DNA from: Austwickia sp.
GTDB taxonomy: Bacteria > Actinomycetota > Actinomycetes > Actinomycetales > Dermatophilaceae
Reading direction: 5' to 3'
DNA: 64,000 nucleotides
Assembly (NCBI GenBank): GCA_016711265.1
Contig: JADJTI010000004.1
Coordinates: 372,001-436,000 of the forward strand
The first letter of the stretch is position 1. Every line of letters starts with the position of its first letter. Made by a program: the position numbers and the translations under genes. Below the pieces are notes generated by a model. It was not told the origin of the DNA. It saw only the letters and a program-made list of their open reading frames with translations, and searched no databases. Positions 53,350-62,794 of the stretch are shown in pieces.

Positions 53350-53500
53350 CGAACGCCTGCGGGGTTAGCTGTCGGGTTCGGGCTGTCAGGTGCCCGGCCG
53401 GCGTACCGGCCTCACCCCAGGGCGATCGACACAAGCGACCGACCGTGGTCACGGACTGACCGAGGTTCCCCCACCTTCGTCTGCCCGGGCGATCCGGCGA
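53350..53500 (-). ncRNA. Cyclic di-AMP riboswitch (ydaO-yuaA type)
   Basis: Read on the minus strand, the leader of the Rpf-like gene has the conserved blocks of the actinobacterial ydaO element in order: GGTGGGGGAACC, then CTGGGGTGA, then CCCGAACCCGACAGCTAACC, then CCGCAGGCG, ending about 30 nt before the start codon. This class binds c-di-AMP and usually turns off cell-wall hydrolase (rpf-like) genes when the ligand is high. Edges are approximate. Confidence 0.85.
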
Positions 53501-53840
53501 GGCACCCGTTGACGAAGCTCGGCGCACGGGTACGCAGTTGACGGTTGACTATGTGTGGTTGTCGACGGCCGCGTGAACAGGGGCGCGACTGCCGTTGACC
53601 GGCAGTGCCCCGGGATGACCAAGGACTGCCTTCGATTCCCAATGTACGGGGAAAACACTAATTGTCACAGTTGGGCAACGACAAGGTCACGAGATGACCA
53701 TCACACCCTTTGTCGACCGCCCCATTCGACAACTGAGCGGTAATCGGCCCGCTCGCCCGCGCCTCGCGAGCCCCTCAACCAGCCCCGACCAGCCCCGACC
53801 AGCCACGGCCCGCCGGCGTGGACCTGGCACACGACCGGTC
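53501..53840. other. Intergenic region upstream of the riboswitch leader
   Basis: About 340 bp with no convincing gene. It probably carries the promoter of the Rpf-like transcript in its unusually AT-rich part (about 53640-53680) and the end of the Ser/Thr kinase transcript. Three imperfect copies of GACCAGCCCC lie in tandem at about 53777-53806. Confidence 0.45.
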
Positions 53841-55577
53841 TTAGCCCAACAATCCCAGCCACCCCGGCAGGCCGTCGACCCATGGATTGTTGCGCAACGG
53901 CCACCAGTCGAGCTGTGCCCCGGTCGCCTGTGACCGGATGGCCAGATAGGCCGCGGCCGCGACCAGGACCGCCGAGGCGACCCCGGCGCCCACCCGCCCC
54001 GGGGCCAACCCGCGCGCCAGTGAGCGCGATCCACGGCGCAACGAGGTGCCCCCGATCCCCCACCAGCCGGTCAGCAGAGCGACACCCAACCCGGCGGCCA
54101 CCGGTAAGGGATCCGTGGGGTCCGGGACCACGCCGACCCCCCGCCCGGCGATCGCGGCCGCGCCGAAGACCGCGAGCACACCCAACGCCAGCGGGACCAG
54201 CGCATGGGCCACCGCCGAGAACCCGCTCGCCACCAGGTGCACAGGGCTGAACAGCACGGTCAATGGCAGATCGCGGCCGCGAGCACCACGTTCCATTCGG
54301 CGCAGCATCAGCGAGGTCACGCTCCGGTCCGCGGTCCGGGCCAGCGCCGACCACCCCAGCGCGGCCAGCACGGCGGCCAATGGGAGCGTCGTGGCCAACG
54401 CCGCCAGAGCCAAGCCCAGGGCGGCCAGCGTGCCGGTACGCATCGTCCGACCGCGTCGGGGGTCCGACGGCGGCTCGGGGATGGCGCCGTCCAGGCCGAG
54501 CCCGGCTGGTCCCACTGGCTTCACCGGCATCGCCGCGTTGACCGGCCCCGCCGGCGCGGTGATCGGTGGCGCGTGCGGCCGTGGGTTCCCCCCGAACCCT
54601 GCGTACGGGGCCGCCGGCGGCGGTGGCGGCAGTACGGCCATCGGCGGCAGGGCTGCCGTGGGCGGCAGCCGGTAGGAACTGGTCGCCGCGGGGGCGGGCA
54701 CGGTCAGGCAGTGGCGGGTGTCCTCTCCCGCCGCGTACGCGTCCAGGCCCTCCAACACGACGCCGCGGCTGGGCCGCCGCCCCGGGTCGGGGTCCAGCGC
54801 TGCCGCGACCAGCGGCGCCAGCCGGGGGTCGAGACCGTGCAGGTCACACTTGCCGGCCATGGTCCGTTGCAGGACGGCGTCCATCCCGCCCCCGCCGAAG
54901 GGCGGCCGCCCGGTCGCGGCGTAGGCCAACGTCGCCGCCCACCCCCACCAGTCGGTCGCCTCTCCGACCGCTCGTCCGGCCAGCAACTCCGGCGACAGGT
55001 ACCCCGGGGTGCCCATCACCAGCCCGGACACGGTCAGCCGGGCCTCGTCCACCAGGTGGGCGATCCCGAAATCGATCAACACCGGGGAGCCGGCCTCGGG
55101 CATCATGACGTTGCCGGGTTTGACGTCACGGTGGACCACTCCGGCCGCGTGCAGCGCGGTCAACGCCGCGGACAGCCCGCGGGCGAAGGTCACCAGCGCG
55201 GGACCCGCCAACGGGCCGTGCCGACGTACCCATTCATCCAGTCGCAGCCCCGGAATGAACCTGGTCACCAGGTAGGGCCGAGAACCTTCCACGTCGGCGT
55301 CGAGGACCGCGGCAACCGCCTCGTGTTCCACCCGGCTCAAGCTGCTGACCTCGCGGGCCAACCGTGCCCGGGCCTGCTCGTCGTGGGCGACATGGTCGCG
55401 CAGCACCTTGATGGCCACAGCCCGTCCGCGCGGGTCCAACCCCAGGTGTACGACGCCCATCCCACCTTCGCCGAGTCGCTTGATGAGACGGTAGGGACCC
55501 AGTCGTGTCGGCTGATCGTCAGCCGTGACTTCGGACGTGACGGGCTCGTCGCCGCGCGAGATCACCGGTCCAGACAT
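53841..55577 (-). CDS. Membrane-anchored serine/threonine protein kinase
   Basis: Protein of 578 residues. Residues about 28-285 form a Hanks-type kinase: glycine loop GEGGMG (36-41), ATP Lys57 in VAIKVL, catalytic HRDVKPGN (149-156), DFG (169-171) and a GTPGYLSPE activation segment. A Pro-rich linker (about 295-385) follows, then a hydrophobic C-terminal region with about four to five helices, ending in PWVDGLPGWLGLLG. Unlike PknB it has no PASTA repeats. Signal input may come from the membrane region. Divergent from otsA, and located beside cell-wall genes. Confidence 0.92.
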   Translation of the reverse strand: MSGPVISRGDEPVTSEVTADDQPTRLGPYRLIKRLGEGGMGVVHLGLDPRGRAVAIKVLRDHVAHDEQARARLAREVSSLSRVEHEAVAAVLDADVEGSRPYLVTRFIPGLRLDEWVRRHGPLAGPALVTFARGLSAALTALHAAGVVHRDVKPGNVMMPEAGSPVLIDFGIAHLVDEARLTVSGLVMGTPGYLSPELLAGRAVGEATDWWGWAATLAYAATGRPPFGGGGMDAVLQRTMAGKCDLHGLDPRLAPLVAAALDPDPGRRPSRGVVLEGLDAYAAGEDTRHCLTVPAPAATSSYRLPPTAALPPMAVLPPPPPAAPYAGFGGNPRPHAPPITAPAGPVNAAMPVKPVGPAGLGLDGAIPEPPSDPRRGRTMRTGTLAALGLALAALATTLPLAAVLAALGWSALARTADRSVTSLMLRRMERGARGRDLPLTVLFSPVHLVASGFSAVAHALVPLALGVLAVFGAAAIAGRGVGVVPDPTDPLPVAAGLGVALLTGWWGIGGTSLRRGSRSLARGLAPGRVGAGVASAVLVAAAAYLAIRSQATGAQLDWWPLRNNPWVDGLPGWLGLLG

Positions 55578-55769
55578 CAGCCCTCCCCGTGCTCGGTCAA
55601 GACCAACACGGTAGTTGGCCTGGCTGGCATCGCGCTGGATGGAGCGCCTGGCGGCAGGTTCCCGTCACACCGGGCGTCTGTCCCACCGCCCCGCAGTCTC
55701 CGGGAGCGCAGTAGGTTTTTGGAACAGACCGACGCGCACCGCTACCCGACAGAAGGGGATGCACCACGC

Positions 55770-57281
55770 ATGGACACTGTCACGATTGACGTCGCATCGA
55801 CCGAGACCACCAACGACGCCCGACCTGAGCAGCAAGAAGAGCAGCGAGAAGAGCAGCGAGTCGAGTACGACTTCGTGATCGCCGCCAACCGGTTGCCTGT
55901 CGACCGAACCGTCAACAGCGAGGGCGAGGCGGAGTGGCGCCGCAGCCCGGGCGGGCTGGTCACGGCCATGGACTCGGTGATGCGCGGCCGGGACGGAGCG
56001 TGGGTGGGATGGGCCGGTGACCCCGGGCAGGCCCCGGAGCCGTTCCTCGACGAGGGCCTCTACCTCAAGCCGGTCCCGCTGTCCGTCGAGGAGGTCGCGG
56101 ACTACTACGAGGGCTTCTCCAACGACACCCTCTGGCCCATCTACCACGACGTGATCGTGCCCGCGACGTTCAAACGGCGCTGGTGGGAGTCGTACCAGCG
56201 GATCAACCGGAGGTTCGCCGAGGCGGTGTCGGAGGTCTCGGCGCCCGAGGCGACCGTGTGGATTCACGATTATCAGCTGCAGCTCGTGCCGTCGTACCTG
56301 CGGGAGCTTCGCCCCGACCTGCGGATCGGCTGGTTCAACCACATTCCCTTCCCGCCGGTCGAACTGTTCGCCCAGCTGCCGTGGCGCACCCAGATCGTGC
56401 ACGGTCTACTCGGCGCGGATTTCCTGGGCTTCCAGCGGCCGGCCGATGCGAACAACTTCCTGGACGCCTGCCGCCGGCTGGCTCACCTGACCACCTCGCG
56501 CAAGGACTGCGTCAGCTACACCCCCGAGGGGGGCAAGCGGCGAACCGTGCGCGCGGCGGCCATCCCCATCTCCGTGGACTTCAAAGCGTTGGAGGCGCTG
56601 GCCAAGACCCCGGAGGTGGAAGCGCGCGCCCTGGAGATCCGCGAATCGGTCGGCAACCCCAAGGTGCTGATGCTCGGCACCGACCGGCTGGACTACACCA
56701 AGGGCATCCGGCACCGGCTCAAGGCCTATCAGGAGCTGCTCAAGGACGGGGAGCTAGCCCCGCCCGACGTGGTCCTGATCCAGATCGCCGTGCCCAGCCG
56801 AGAACGCGTGGAGGCCTACCGGGAACTGCGCGGGCAGGTCGAAGGAACGGTCGGCCAGATCAACGGTGTGTACTCCAACGTCGGCGCAACGGCCGTCCAG
56901 TACCTGCATCAGAACTTCTCCCGTGAGGAGATGGCGGCCATGTACCTGGCGGCAGACGTCTGCCTGGTGACGCCCCTGCGCGACGGCATGAACCTGGTCG
57001 CCAAGGAGTACGTCACCTGCCGGTACGACCTGGGCGGCGCACTCGTGCTGTCCGAGTTCACCGGTGCCGCCCGAGAGCTCAACCAGGCGTTCCAGTGTAA
57101 TCCGCACGACATCCAGGGCCTGAAGAACACCATCTTGACCGCGGTCAACGCCTCGGCGACGGAGAAGAAGCGGCGGATGCGGGCGCTGCGGACCCGGGTG
57201 CGGCGCCACGACGTCCAGACCTGGGCCCAACAGTTCCTGGACGCCCTACAGGCGGCCCCCAAGCGACCGGAGGACGCGTGA
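55770..57281 (+). CDS. otsA: Trehalose-6-phosphate synthase
   Basis: GT20 enzyme that joins glucose from UDP- or other NDP-glucose to glucose-6-phosphate. Of the 503 residues the first 30 are a Glu/Gln-rich extension; then VIAANRLPVDR, SPGGLVTAMDSVM, VWIHDYQLQLVPSYLRELRP, GWFNHIPFPP (His), GTDRLDYTKGI, VCLVTPLRDGMNLVAKEYV and LSEFTGAA follow, all OtsA hallmarks. ATG at 55770 has AGAAGGGG upstream; the 500-codon open frame before it is a shadow of the kinase gene. It overlaps otsB by 4 bp, forming the otsAB operon. Confidence 0.95.
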   Translation: MDTVTIDVASTETTNDARPEQQEEQREEQRVEYDFVIAANRLPVDRTVNSEGEAEWRRSPGGLVTAMDSVMRGRDGAWVGWAGDPGQAPEPFLDEGLYLKPVPLSVEEVADYYEGFSNDTLWPIYHDVIVPATFKRRWWESYQRINRRFAEAVSEVSAPEATVWIHDYQLQLVPSYLRELRPDLRIGWFNHIPFPPVELFAQLPWRTQIVHGLLGADFLGFQRPADANNFLDACRRLAHLTTSRKDCVSYTPEGGKRRTVRAAAIPISVDFKALEALAKTPEVEARALEIRESVGNPKVLMLGTDRLDYTKGIRHRLKAYQELLKDGELAPPDVVLIQIAVPSRERVEAYRELRGQVEGTVGQINGVYSNVGATAVQYLHQNFSREEMAAMYLAADVCLVTPLRDGMNLVAKEYVTCRYDLGGALVLSEFTGAARELNQAFQCNPHDIQGLKNTILTAVNASATEKKRRMRALRTRVRRHDVQTWAQQFLDALQAAPKRPEDA

Positions 57282-58072
57282 ACGAGGACCTGCGCCGCCG
57301 CATCGAGGCGGCCGCGGCCCAGGAGAACGTCATCCTGGCCAGCGACTTCGATGGATGCCTGGCCGCCTTTACGGAGGAGCCGATGGACGCCCGGCCGCAA
57401 CCGGGAACCATCGAGTCCCTCCGCGAGGCCGCCGGACTGCCCGGCGTCACCGTGGCGCTGGTGTCCGGTCGCGAGTTGTCGGTGCTGCGTGACCTGTCCG
57501 GTGTCGAACCACAGGAGCCGATCATTCTGATCGGCAGCCACGGCGGGGAGTCCAGCGCGGCCGATGATGCCGGCGGCGGCGCCGAGAACCTGCTGACGGA
57601 CGAGCAGCGCGCGCTGCTGGCGGAAACCGACGCGGCCTTGGTGGCAATTGCCGAGCAGTACGACGGCGCCTGGGTCGAGCGCAAGGTCGCCGGCGTCGTC
57701 CTGCACACCCGCACGATGGCCGACCAGGAGGCCGGGGAACGCGCGCTCGCCCAGGCCAGGGAGTACGGCCTGGCTCACCCGGAGTTGCACGTGATGTCCG
57801 GCAAGTGTGTGGTCGAGTTCCCGATGCTGCGGGCGACCAAGGGCACCGCCCTGCACCTCCTGGCCGCAGCGACCGGTGCCACCGTCACCGTGTACCTGGG
57901 CGACGACGTCACCGACGAACGGGCGTTCGAGGTGTTGGAGCCTGACCGTGGCGACGTCTCGATCAAGGTCGGTTCGGGTCAGACCGCGGCGGTCTGCCGC
58001 CTGGATCGCCTCGAGCACGTGCCCGGGGTGCTGGCCGCCTTCGTGGCGGCACGCCGAGCCCGCAGGCCTTGA
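57278..58072 (+). CDS. otsB: Trehalose-6-phosphate phosphatase
   Basis: HAD-superfamily phosphatase that converts trehalose-6-phosphate to trehalose. It is 264 residues. The nucleophile motif is ILASDFDGCLA (Asp23, Asp25), motif II is LVSGR, the lysine/cap region includes ERKVAGVVLHTR, and the metal motif is YLGDDVTDERAFE. The GTG start overlaps the otsA stop (GTGA). A cap-domain Gly/Ala-rich insert (DDAGGGAEN) is mild. Convergent with the GNAT-ACS gene, with only 6 bp between. Confidence 0.94.
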   Translation: MNEDLRRRIEAAAAQENVILASDFDGCLAAFTEEPMDARPQPGTIESLREAAGLPGVTVALVSGRELSVLRDLSGVEPQEPIILIGSHGGESSAADDAGGGAENLLTDEQRALLAETDAALVAIAEQYDGAWVERKVAGVVLHTRTMADQEAGERALAQAREYGLAHPELHVMSGKCVVEFPMLRATKGTALHLLAAATGATVTVYLGDDVTDERAFEVLEPDRGDVSIKVGSGQTAAVCRLDRLEHVPGVLAAFVAARRARRP

Positions 58073-58078
58073 GCTGAG

Positions 58079-60745
58079 CTACATGCCGTCCGCCGGGGCG
58101 CTCAACCGGCGGGCGTAGAGGGCGTACCGGGGTTCACCGCGACGGACCCGTGCGGTGGCGCCCACCACGGACACCCCACTGACGTGGGCCAGCACGTCCA
58201 GGTCCACGATGTCGACGTCGGGCTGGTTCAGCTTCAGCTGGGCGACCCTGCTGATCAGGTCCTCCAACGCGGCGACATCCGTGCGCGGGACGTCGGCGGC
58301 GCCGTACAACAACGGCGCGAGCTGAAGTTCGCGCAGCATCGCCGACACATCGGCCCGGGTGAGCGGCGGCAGCCGGTAGCTGACGTCGTGGAGCACCTCG
58401 GCGGCCACCCCCGCGATCCGGCACGACACCACCGGTCCCAGCACCTCATCCTCGGTTCCGGTGATCCGCACATGCAGGCCGGGGGAACCCATCGCCTGGA
58501 CGACGACGCCGGCTCCGCGCGGGTTGCCCAAGGCCCCGCAGAGCTGGTCCCAGGCGATCCCCATGTGCTGCCGATCGCGGATGTGACGCCAGAGCCGCTG
58601 GCTCCAACTGTCGCCGACCTCGGTGTTCGTGGCCTTCAGGACCACGTCCCAGCCGAGGGAGTCCGCCGCCGCCACCGCCGCCGCCAGTGTGTCAACGGCG
58701 TGGTACGTCAGGATCGGGACGCCGTACCGGCCCAGCAGTGCGGCCACCTCGTCATCGCGACACCACCGCCCCTGCGGCGCGCTGTCCAACACGGTGGCCA
58801 CCAGCGCCGCGGCCTCGTCGGGCGCGACATCGGGCAGGACCGGCACCACCGACTCCGCCTGCGCCCGCCACAGCGCATAGTCCCTGGATTTGCTCAGCGC
58901 CAGCACGGCCCGTTCCGGGCTGCGGTAGATGGGAATCGCGCGCCGAGCCATCGGGGGGGCCGACTGCTGCGCATCCAGCAGCGTCGGGTCGGCGTCGCCG
59001 CCGGGGATCACCGCAACCAGCGGCTTGGTCGGGTGGGCACCGAGCCGGGCGATGGCCGCCCGCACCTCGGCGAGGTCGACCCGGGTTTCGACCGGAGCCG
59101 GCACGAACACCGCCAGGACGGCGTCCACGTTCTCGTCGTCCAGGGCCGCGCGCAACCGGTCCTCGTAGCCGGCCGCGGACAGCGCCGCCAACCCCATCCA
59201 GGTCGCCTGCGGCCGGAATCCGGCCTGTTCGGCGACGTTGCCCGCGATGATCGTCAGCTCTCGGGAATCGCCGACGATGGCCAGCCGTGGGCCGCGTGGA
59301 AGCGGTTGATGAGCGAGCAGCTGGGCGACGTCGAAAAGGTGCTCGATGTGGTCCACCTGGATGACACCGGCCTGCTGCAGCATGGCATCGATCGCGGCCG
59401 GCGGCGCCGCGTGCGGGCCTGCGTCGGCGGCCGCACCCGCGGGTCGACCGGAGGTCAGGGCAACCACAGGCTTGCGAGCACTGACCCGGCGCGCCAGCCG
59501 TGCCAGCTTGTTGACGTTACCCAGCGACTCCAGGTAGCAGAGGATCACCTGGGTGTGTTCGTCCTGCTCCCAGTACTGCAACAGGTCATTGCCGGAAACG
59601 TCGGCCCGGTTGCCCGCGGACACGAAGCTGGAGAGCCCAAGTCCCCGATCCACCAGCATCCGCAGCGCCGTCAGGCTCAGCGGCCCGGATTGGCAGAAGA
59701 AGCCGACCGGCCCCAGCTGCGGCCAGACATCGCACATGGACGCGTTGAGGGAGTTCCCGGCGGGATTGACCAGCCCGAGCGCGCAGGGTCCGATCAGCCG
59801 GATACCCGCTGACCGGCATTGCTCCACCAGCGCGGCCTGCCGCTGCCGGCCTTCATCCCCCGCTTCGGCGTACCCGAGGGAGACCACCACCACCGCATGC
59901 ACGTTCCGCGAGGCGCAGTCGTCGATCACAGCAGGCACCTGGTCAGCGGGCACGGCGATCACCGCGAGGTCGACGTCGTCGGGGATGTCGGCGACGCTGC
60001 GGTACGACGGCATCCCGAACGCCGATTCCACGGACGGGTTGACGACGTACACCCTGCCCGTGAACTCCCCGGCGATGGCGTTGCTCAGCAGCCGTCGACC
60101 CACGCTGGCACGCCGTGCGCTGCCCCCGACGAACGCCACGGTGCGGGCCTCGAAGATGCGTCGCATGGAGTTGGCTTCGGCACGGTGCTCGCGGCCTTCC
60201 ATCACCGCCAGCGAGACGTCCGTAGGTTTCACCGGCACGTGGAAGTGGTGTACCCCGCCGGACGTGGTGGCCCCCATCGCATACCCGGCGGCCATCATGG
60301 TCTTGGCCATCTTGCGGTTCTCCGCAAGCACCTCCGCCGTCAGCTGGGTGATCCCGGTCTCCCGGGCGATCTGGGCCAGGTGTTCCAGCAGCAGACCACC
60401 GACGCCGTAGCCGTGATATCCGTCCTCGACGGTCAACCCCAGCTCGGCGGACTGCGAGCCGCTGCGGGTGAAGTCGCCGACGCCGATCAGATCCGCGCCG
60501 ACGAACACCCCCAGCGTGACCTGCCGGCGATGATCGGGCCGGACCATCCGGGCGACGTCCTCCTCGGAAAGCGTCGCGTGCGCGGCAAAGAAGCGGTAGT
60601 ACTGCGACTGCGCCGACAGCCGCCCCCAGAAGTCGACGACCGACGATCCGTCCGAGGATCGCAACGGCCGAAGGCGTGCCGGGCGGCCGTCCGCGAGCAG
60701 TACGTCGGCCTCCCAGTGCGCGGGGTAGCTCGCCTCGGGTGCCAT
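58079..60745 (-). CDS. GNAT - NDP-forming acyl-CoA synthetase fusion (Pat/AcuA-type protein acetyltransferase)
   Basis: Protein of 888 residues. The N-terminal GNAT domain (about 1-190; YYRFFAAHATLSEEDVARMV, VEDGYHGYGVGGLLLEHLAQ acetyl-CoA loop) is followed by an acyl-CoA synthetase region: a CoA-binding Rossmann unit (VAFVGGSARRASVGRRLLSN), ligase-CoA units (FCQSGPLSLTALRML; LAIVGDSRELTIIAGN) and a C-terminal ATP-grasp domain (VVLKATNTEVGDSWSQRLW, GVVVQAMG). In other bacteria such fusions acetylate lysines of acetyl-CoA synthetase and other proteins. The ACS part may sense acyl-CoA without catalysing. The phospho-His of active ligases is not obvious. Confidence 0.88.
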   Translation of the reverse strand: MAPEASYPAHWEADVLLADGRPARLRPLRSSDGSSVVDFWGRLSAQSQYYRFFAAHATLSEEDVARMVRPDHRRQVTLGVFVGADLIGVGDFTRSGSQSAELGLTVEDGYHGYGVGGLLLEHLAQIARETGITQLTAEVLAENRKMAKTMMAAGYAMGATTSGGVHHFHVPVKPTDVSLAVMEGREHRAEANSMRRIFEARTVAFVGGSARRASVGRRLLSNAIAGEFTGRVYVVNPSVESAFGMPSYRSVADIPDDVDLAVIAVPADQVPAVIDDCASRNVHAVVVVSLGYAEAGDEGRQRQAALVEQCRSAGIRLIGPCALGLVNPAGNSLNASMCDVWPQLGPVGFFCQSGPLSLTALRMLVDRGLGLSSFVSAGNRADVSGNDLLQYWEQDEHTQVILCYLESLGNVNKLARLARRVSARKPVVALTSGRPAGAAADAGPHAAPPAAIDAMLQQAGVIQVDHIEHLFDVAQLLAHQPLPRGPRLAIVGDSRELTIIAGNVAEQAGFRPQATWMGLAALSAAGYEDRLRAALDDENVDAVLAVFVPAPVETRVDLAEVRAAIARLGAHPTKPLVAVIPGGDADPTLLDAQQSAPPMARRAIPIYRSPERAVLALSKSRDYALWRAQAESVVPVLPDVAPDEAAALVATVLDSAPQGRWCRDDEVAALLGRYGVPILTYHAVDTLAAAVAAADSLGWDVVLKATNTEVGDSWSQRLWRHIRDRQHMGIAWDQLCGALGNPRGAGVVVQAMGSPGLHVRITGTEDEVLGPVVSCRIAGVAAEVLHDVSYRLPPLTRADVSAMLRELQLAPLLYGAADVPRTDVAALEDLISRVAQLKLNQPDVDIVDLDVLAHVSGVSVVGATARVRRGEPRYALYARRLSAPADGM

Positions 60746-60819
60746 GCCCGTGATGTCGTCCTCACCAGGTAGAAGTTGCCGTCAGCCTTCGCTGCAGACT
60801 ACTCCGGGCGTCGGCGGGC

Positions 60820-61851
60820 TCAGGCGCTGACCACCCGGGAGTCGCGGGCGACTCCGGTCGAGCCGCGCACCACCAGCTCGGGACGGAAGACATACTCGGC
60901 CCGGGTGGCGGGGGTTCCGGCGATCTCGTCCACCAACGCGCGGACCGCTGCCTCGCTCATCGCCGCCACGTTCTGGCGCACCGTGGTCAGCGGCGGGTTG
61001 GTGAACTCGATCAGCGGGCTGTCGTCGTACCCGATCACCGAGACATCCCGCGGGACCTTGCGGCCTCGGAGCCTCACCTCGCGGATCGCCCCCAAGGCCA
61101 TCATGTCCGAACCGCAGATCAGCGCTGTGCACCCTCGGTCCACCAGGACTGCGGCGGCGGCCTGGCCGCCCTCGACGGTGAAGAAGGCGTGCTCGATCAG
61201 CTCTTCCACCCCGTTCACGCCCACCCGGGAGGCCATGCCCTGCCGGAACCCGAGCATCTTGCGCAGGACGGGGGTGTATCGCGGCGGCCCGACCGCCAGT
61301 CCGATCCGCGAGTGCCCCAGATCGGCGAGGTGGGCAATGGACATCTCCACGGCGGCGGCGTCATCGGTGCTGATGAACGGCGCGTCGATCCCCTTGACGT
61401 ACCCGTTGATCAGCACGATCGGCAGCCCCTGCTCGCGCAGGGTGAGGTACCGGTCGGGTTCGGTCGTGGTGTCCGCGTGCTGCCCCGAGATGTAGATGAT
61501 CCCGGATACCCCGCGCTCCAGCAGCATGTGCACGTACTGGTCCTCGTGGATGCCGCCCGGGATCTGGGTGCACAGCACCGCGGTGTACCCGTGTCGGACC
61601 AGATTGGATTCGATGGCCTGGGCGAAGGCCGGGAAGACCGGGTTGGTCAGTTCCGGCAGGACCAACCCGATGAGCGGGGCGTTGCGCTGCCGGAGCTTGG
61701 CCGGCCGGTCGTACCCCAGCAGGTCGACGGCCTTGAGGACAGCCTGGCGGGTGGATGTGGCCACGCCCGGCTTGTCGTTGAGCACGCGGCTCACCGTCGC
61801 CTCGCTCACCTGCGCGAGCGCGGCGACGTCGGCGAGTCGGGGTGGCCTCAT
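60820..61851 (-). CDS. LacI-family transcriptional regulator of the maltose operon
   Basis: Protein of 343 residues with an N-terminal LacI HTH (RLADVAALAQVSEATVSRVL) and hinge (NDKPGVATSTR), then a periplasmic-binding-protein-like sensor domain (IGLVLPELTNPVFPAFAQAI; GYDDSPLIEFTNPPLTTVRQ). Last gene of the malF-malG-lacI cluster, 27 bp after malG. By position it is probably the MalR-type repressor of its own operon, responding to a maltose-like sugar. No operator for it is visible because the operon promoter is off the right edge. Confidence 0.9.
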   Translation of the reverse strand: MRPPRLADVAALAQVSEATVSRVLNDKPGVATSTRQAVLKAVDLLGYDRPAKLRQRNAPLIGLVLPELTNPVFPAFAQAIESNLVRHGYTAVLCTQIPGGIHEDQYVHMLLERGVSGIIYISGQHADTTTEPDRYLTLREQGLPIVLINGYVKGIDAPFISTDDAAAVEMSIAHLADLGHSRIGLAVGPPRYTPVLRKMLGFRQGMASRVGVNGVEELIEHAFFTVEGGQAAAAVLVDRGCTALICGSDMMALGAIREVRLRGRKVPRDVSVIGYDDSPLIEFTNPPLTTVRQNVAAMSEAAVRALVDEIAGTPATRAEYVFRPELVVRGSTGVARDSRVVSA

Positions 61852-61878
61852 GTCGACTCCTCGTGGCGGTCCGGCGAG

Positions 61879-62793
61879 CTATTTCACCGATCCCTGGGTC
61901 AGGCCGCCGACCAGCTGCTTCTGGAAGGCGAGGTAGAGCGCCACGGTGGGCAGCGATGCCAGCAGGGCGCCCGCCGTGAACTTGCCGAACAGCTCGGTGG
62001 CGTCGGTGCCCCAGGTCATCCCGAACAGGCCGACCCCGAGGGTCTGGTTGCCCACGTCGGTCAAGAAGATGCTGGCCAGCATGAACTCGCCGTACAGGCT
62101 GACGAAGATCAGCATGAACACGGTCACCAGGATCGGGGCCACCAGCCGGAGCGTCATGGTGAAGAAGATCCGGGCGTGGCTGGCGCCGTCCACGATGGCG
62201 GCCTCGTCCAACTCCCGCGGGACGGTGTCGAAGTATCCCTTGAGCAGCCAGACGTTGGAGCCCATCGCGCCGCCGAGGTAGGCGAGCATCAGACCGAGCG
62301 TGGTGTTCAGGCCGAACGCGGGGATGACGTCGCCGAGCTTGTCGAAGGTGATGAACATGGCCACCAGCGCCAGCAGCGACGGGAAAACCTGCAGCAGGAG
62401 CAGGGTCTGCAGGCCGGTCTGACGGCCCTTGAACCGCAGCCTCGAGAAGGCGAAGGCGGCGCACGACCCGATGAAGACCGCCAGCAGCGCGCCGACGAGG
62501 GAGATGATGAGCGAGTTCTTGTACCACGTCAAGAACGGCCGGGCCGGGTCGTGGAACAGCTCGACGAAGTTGGTGGTCGAGAAGTGCTGGGGCAGCAGGT
62601 CGCCGCTGAGGTTGCCGGAGGGGTTCAGGGCGGCCGACAAGATGAAGGAGATCGGGAACAGCGCCCACAGCAGCGCCAGAATCCCCAACGCGTGCCGCCA
62701 CCACACCCCCCCTCCGCCTGCTCCGCCGCTTCGGGGACGGGTGAGCTGCTGCGGGGTCTGCCCGTCGCTGGGGGTCGCGTGATCGTTCGGCAT
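61879..62793 (-). CDS. malG: Maltose-type sugar ABC transporter permease MalG
   Basis: Inner-membrane permease of 304 residues with about six helices. The EAA loop around DEAAIVDGASHARIFFTMTL is the binding site for the ATPase. N-terminal ~35 residues are disordered. It pairs with the MalF permease whose stop is 1 bp upstream. The first helix (ALGILALLWALFPISFILSA) and the EAA motif are both MalG-like. It imports maltose or maltodextrin; the binding protein and the ATPase are not in the window. Confidence 0.92.
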   Translation of the reverse strand: MPNDHATPSDGQTPQQLTRPRSGGAGGGGVWWRHALGILALLWALFPISFILSAALNPSGNLSGDLLPQHFSTTNFVELFHDPARPFLTWYKNSLIISLVGALLAVFIGSCAAFAFSRLRFKGRQTGLQTLLLLQVFPSLLALVAMFITFDKLGDVIPAFGLNTTLGLMLAYLGGAMGSNVWLLKGYFDTVPRELDEAAIVDGASHARIFFTMTLRLVAPILVTVFMLIFVSLYGEFMLASIFLTDVGNQTLGVGLFGMTWGTDATELFGKFTAGALLASLPTVALYLAFQKQLVGGLTQGSVK

Positions 62794-62794
62794 G

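Noticed and set aside
54204..55769. Long open frame that would extend otsA upstream by over 500 codons
   Set aside because: It is antisense to the Ser/Thr kinase gene and has low-complexity Gly/Arg/His content; OtsA homology begins near 55860 and an ATG with a ribosome site is at 55770.
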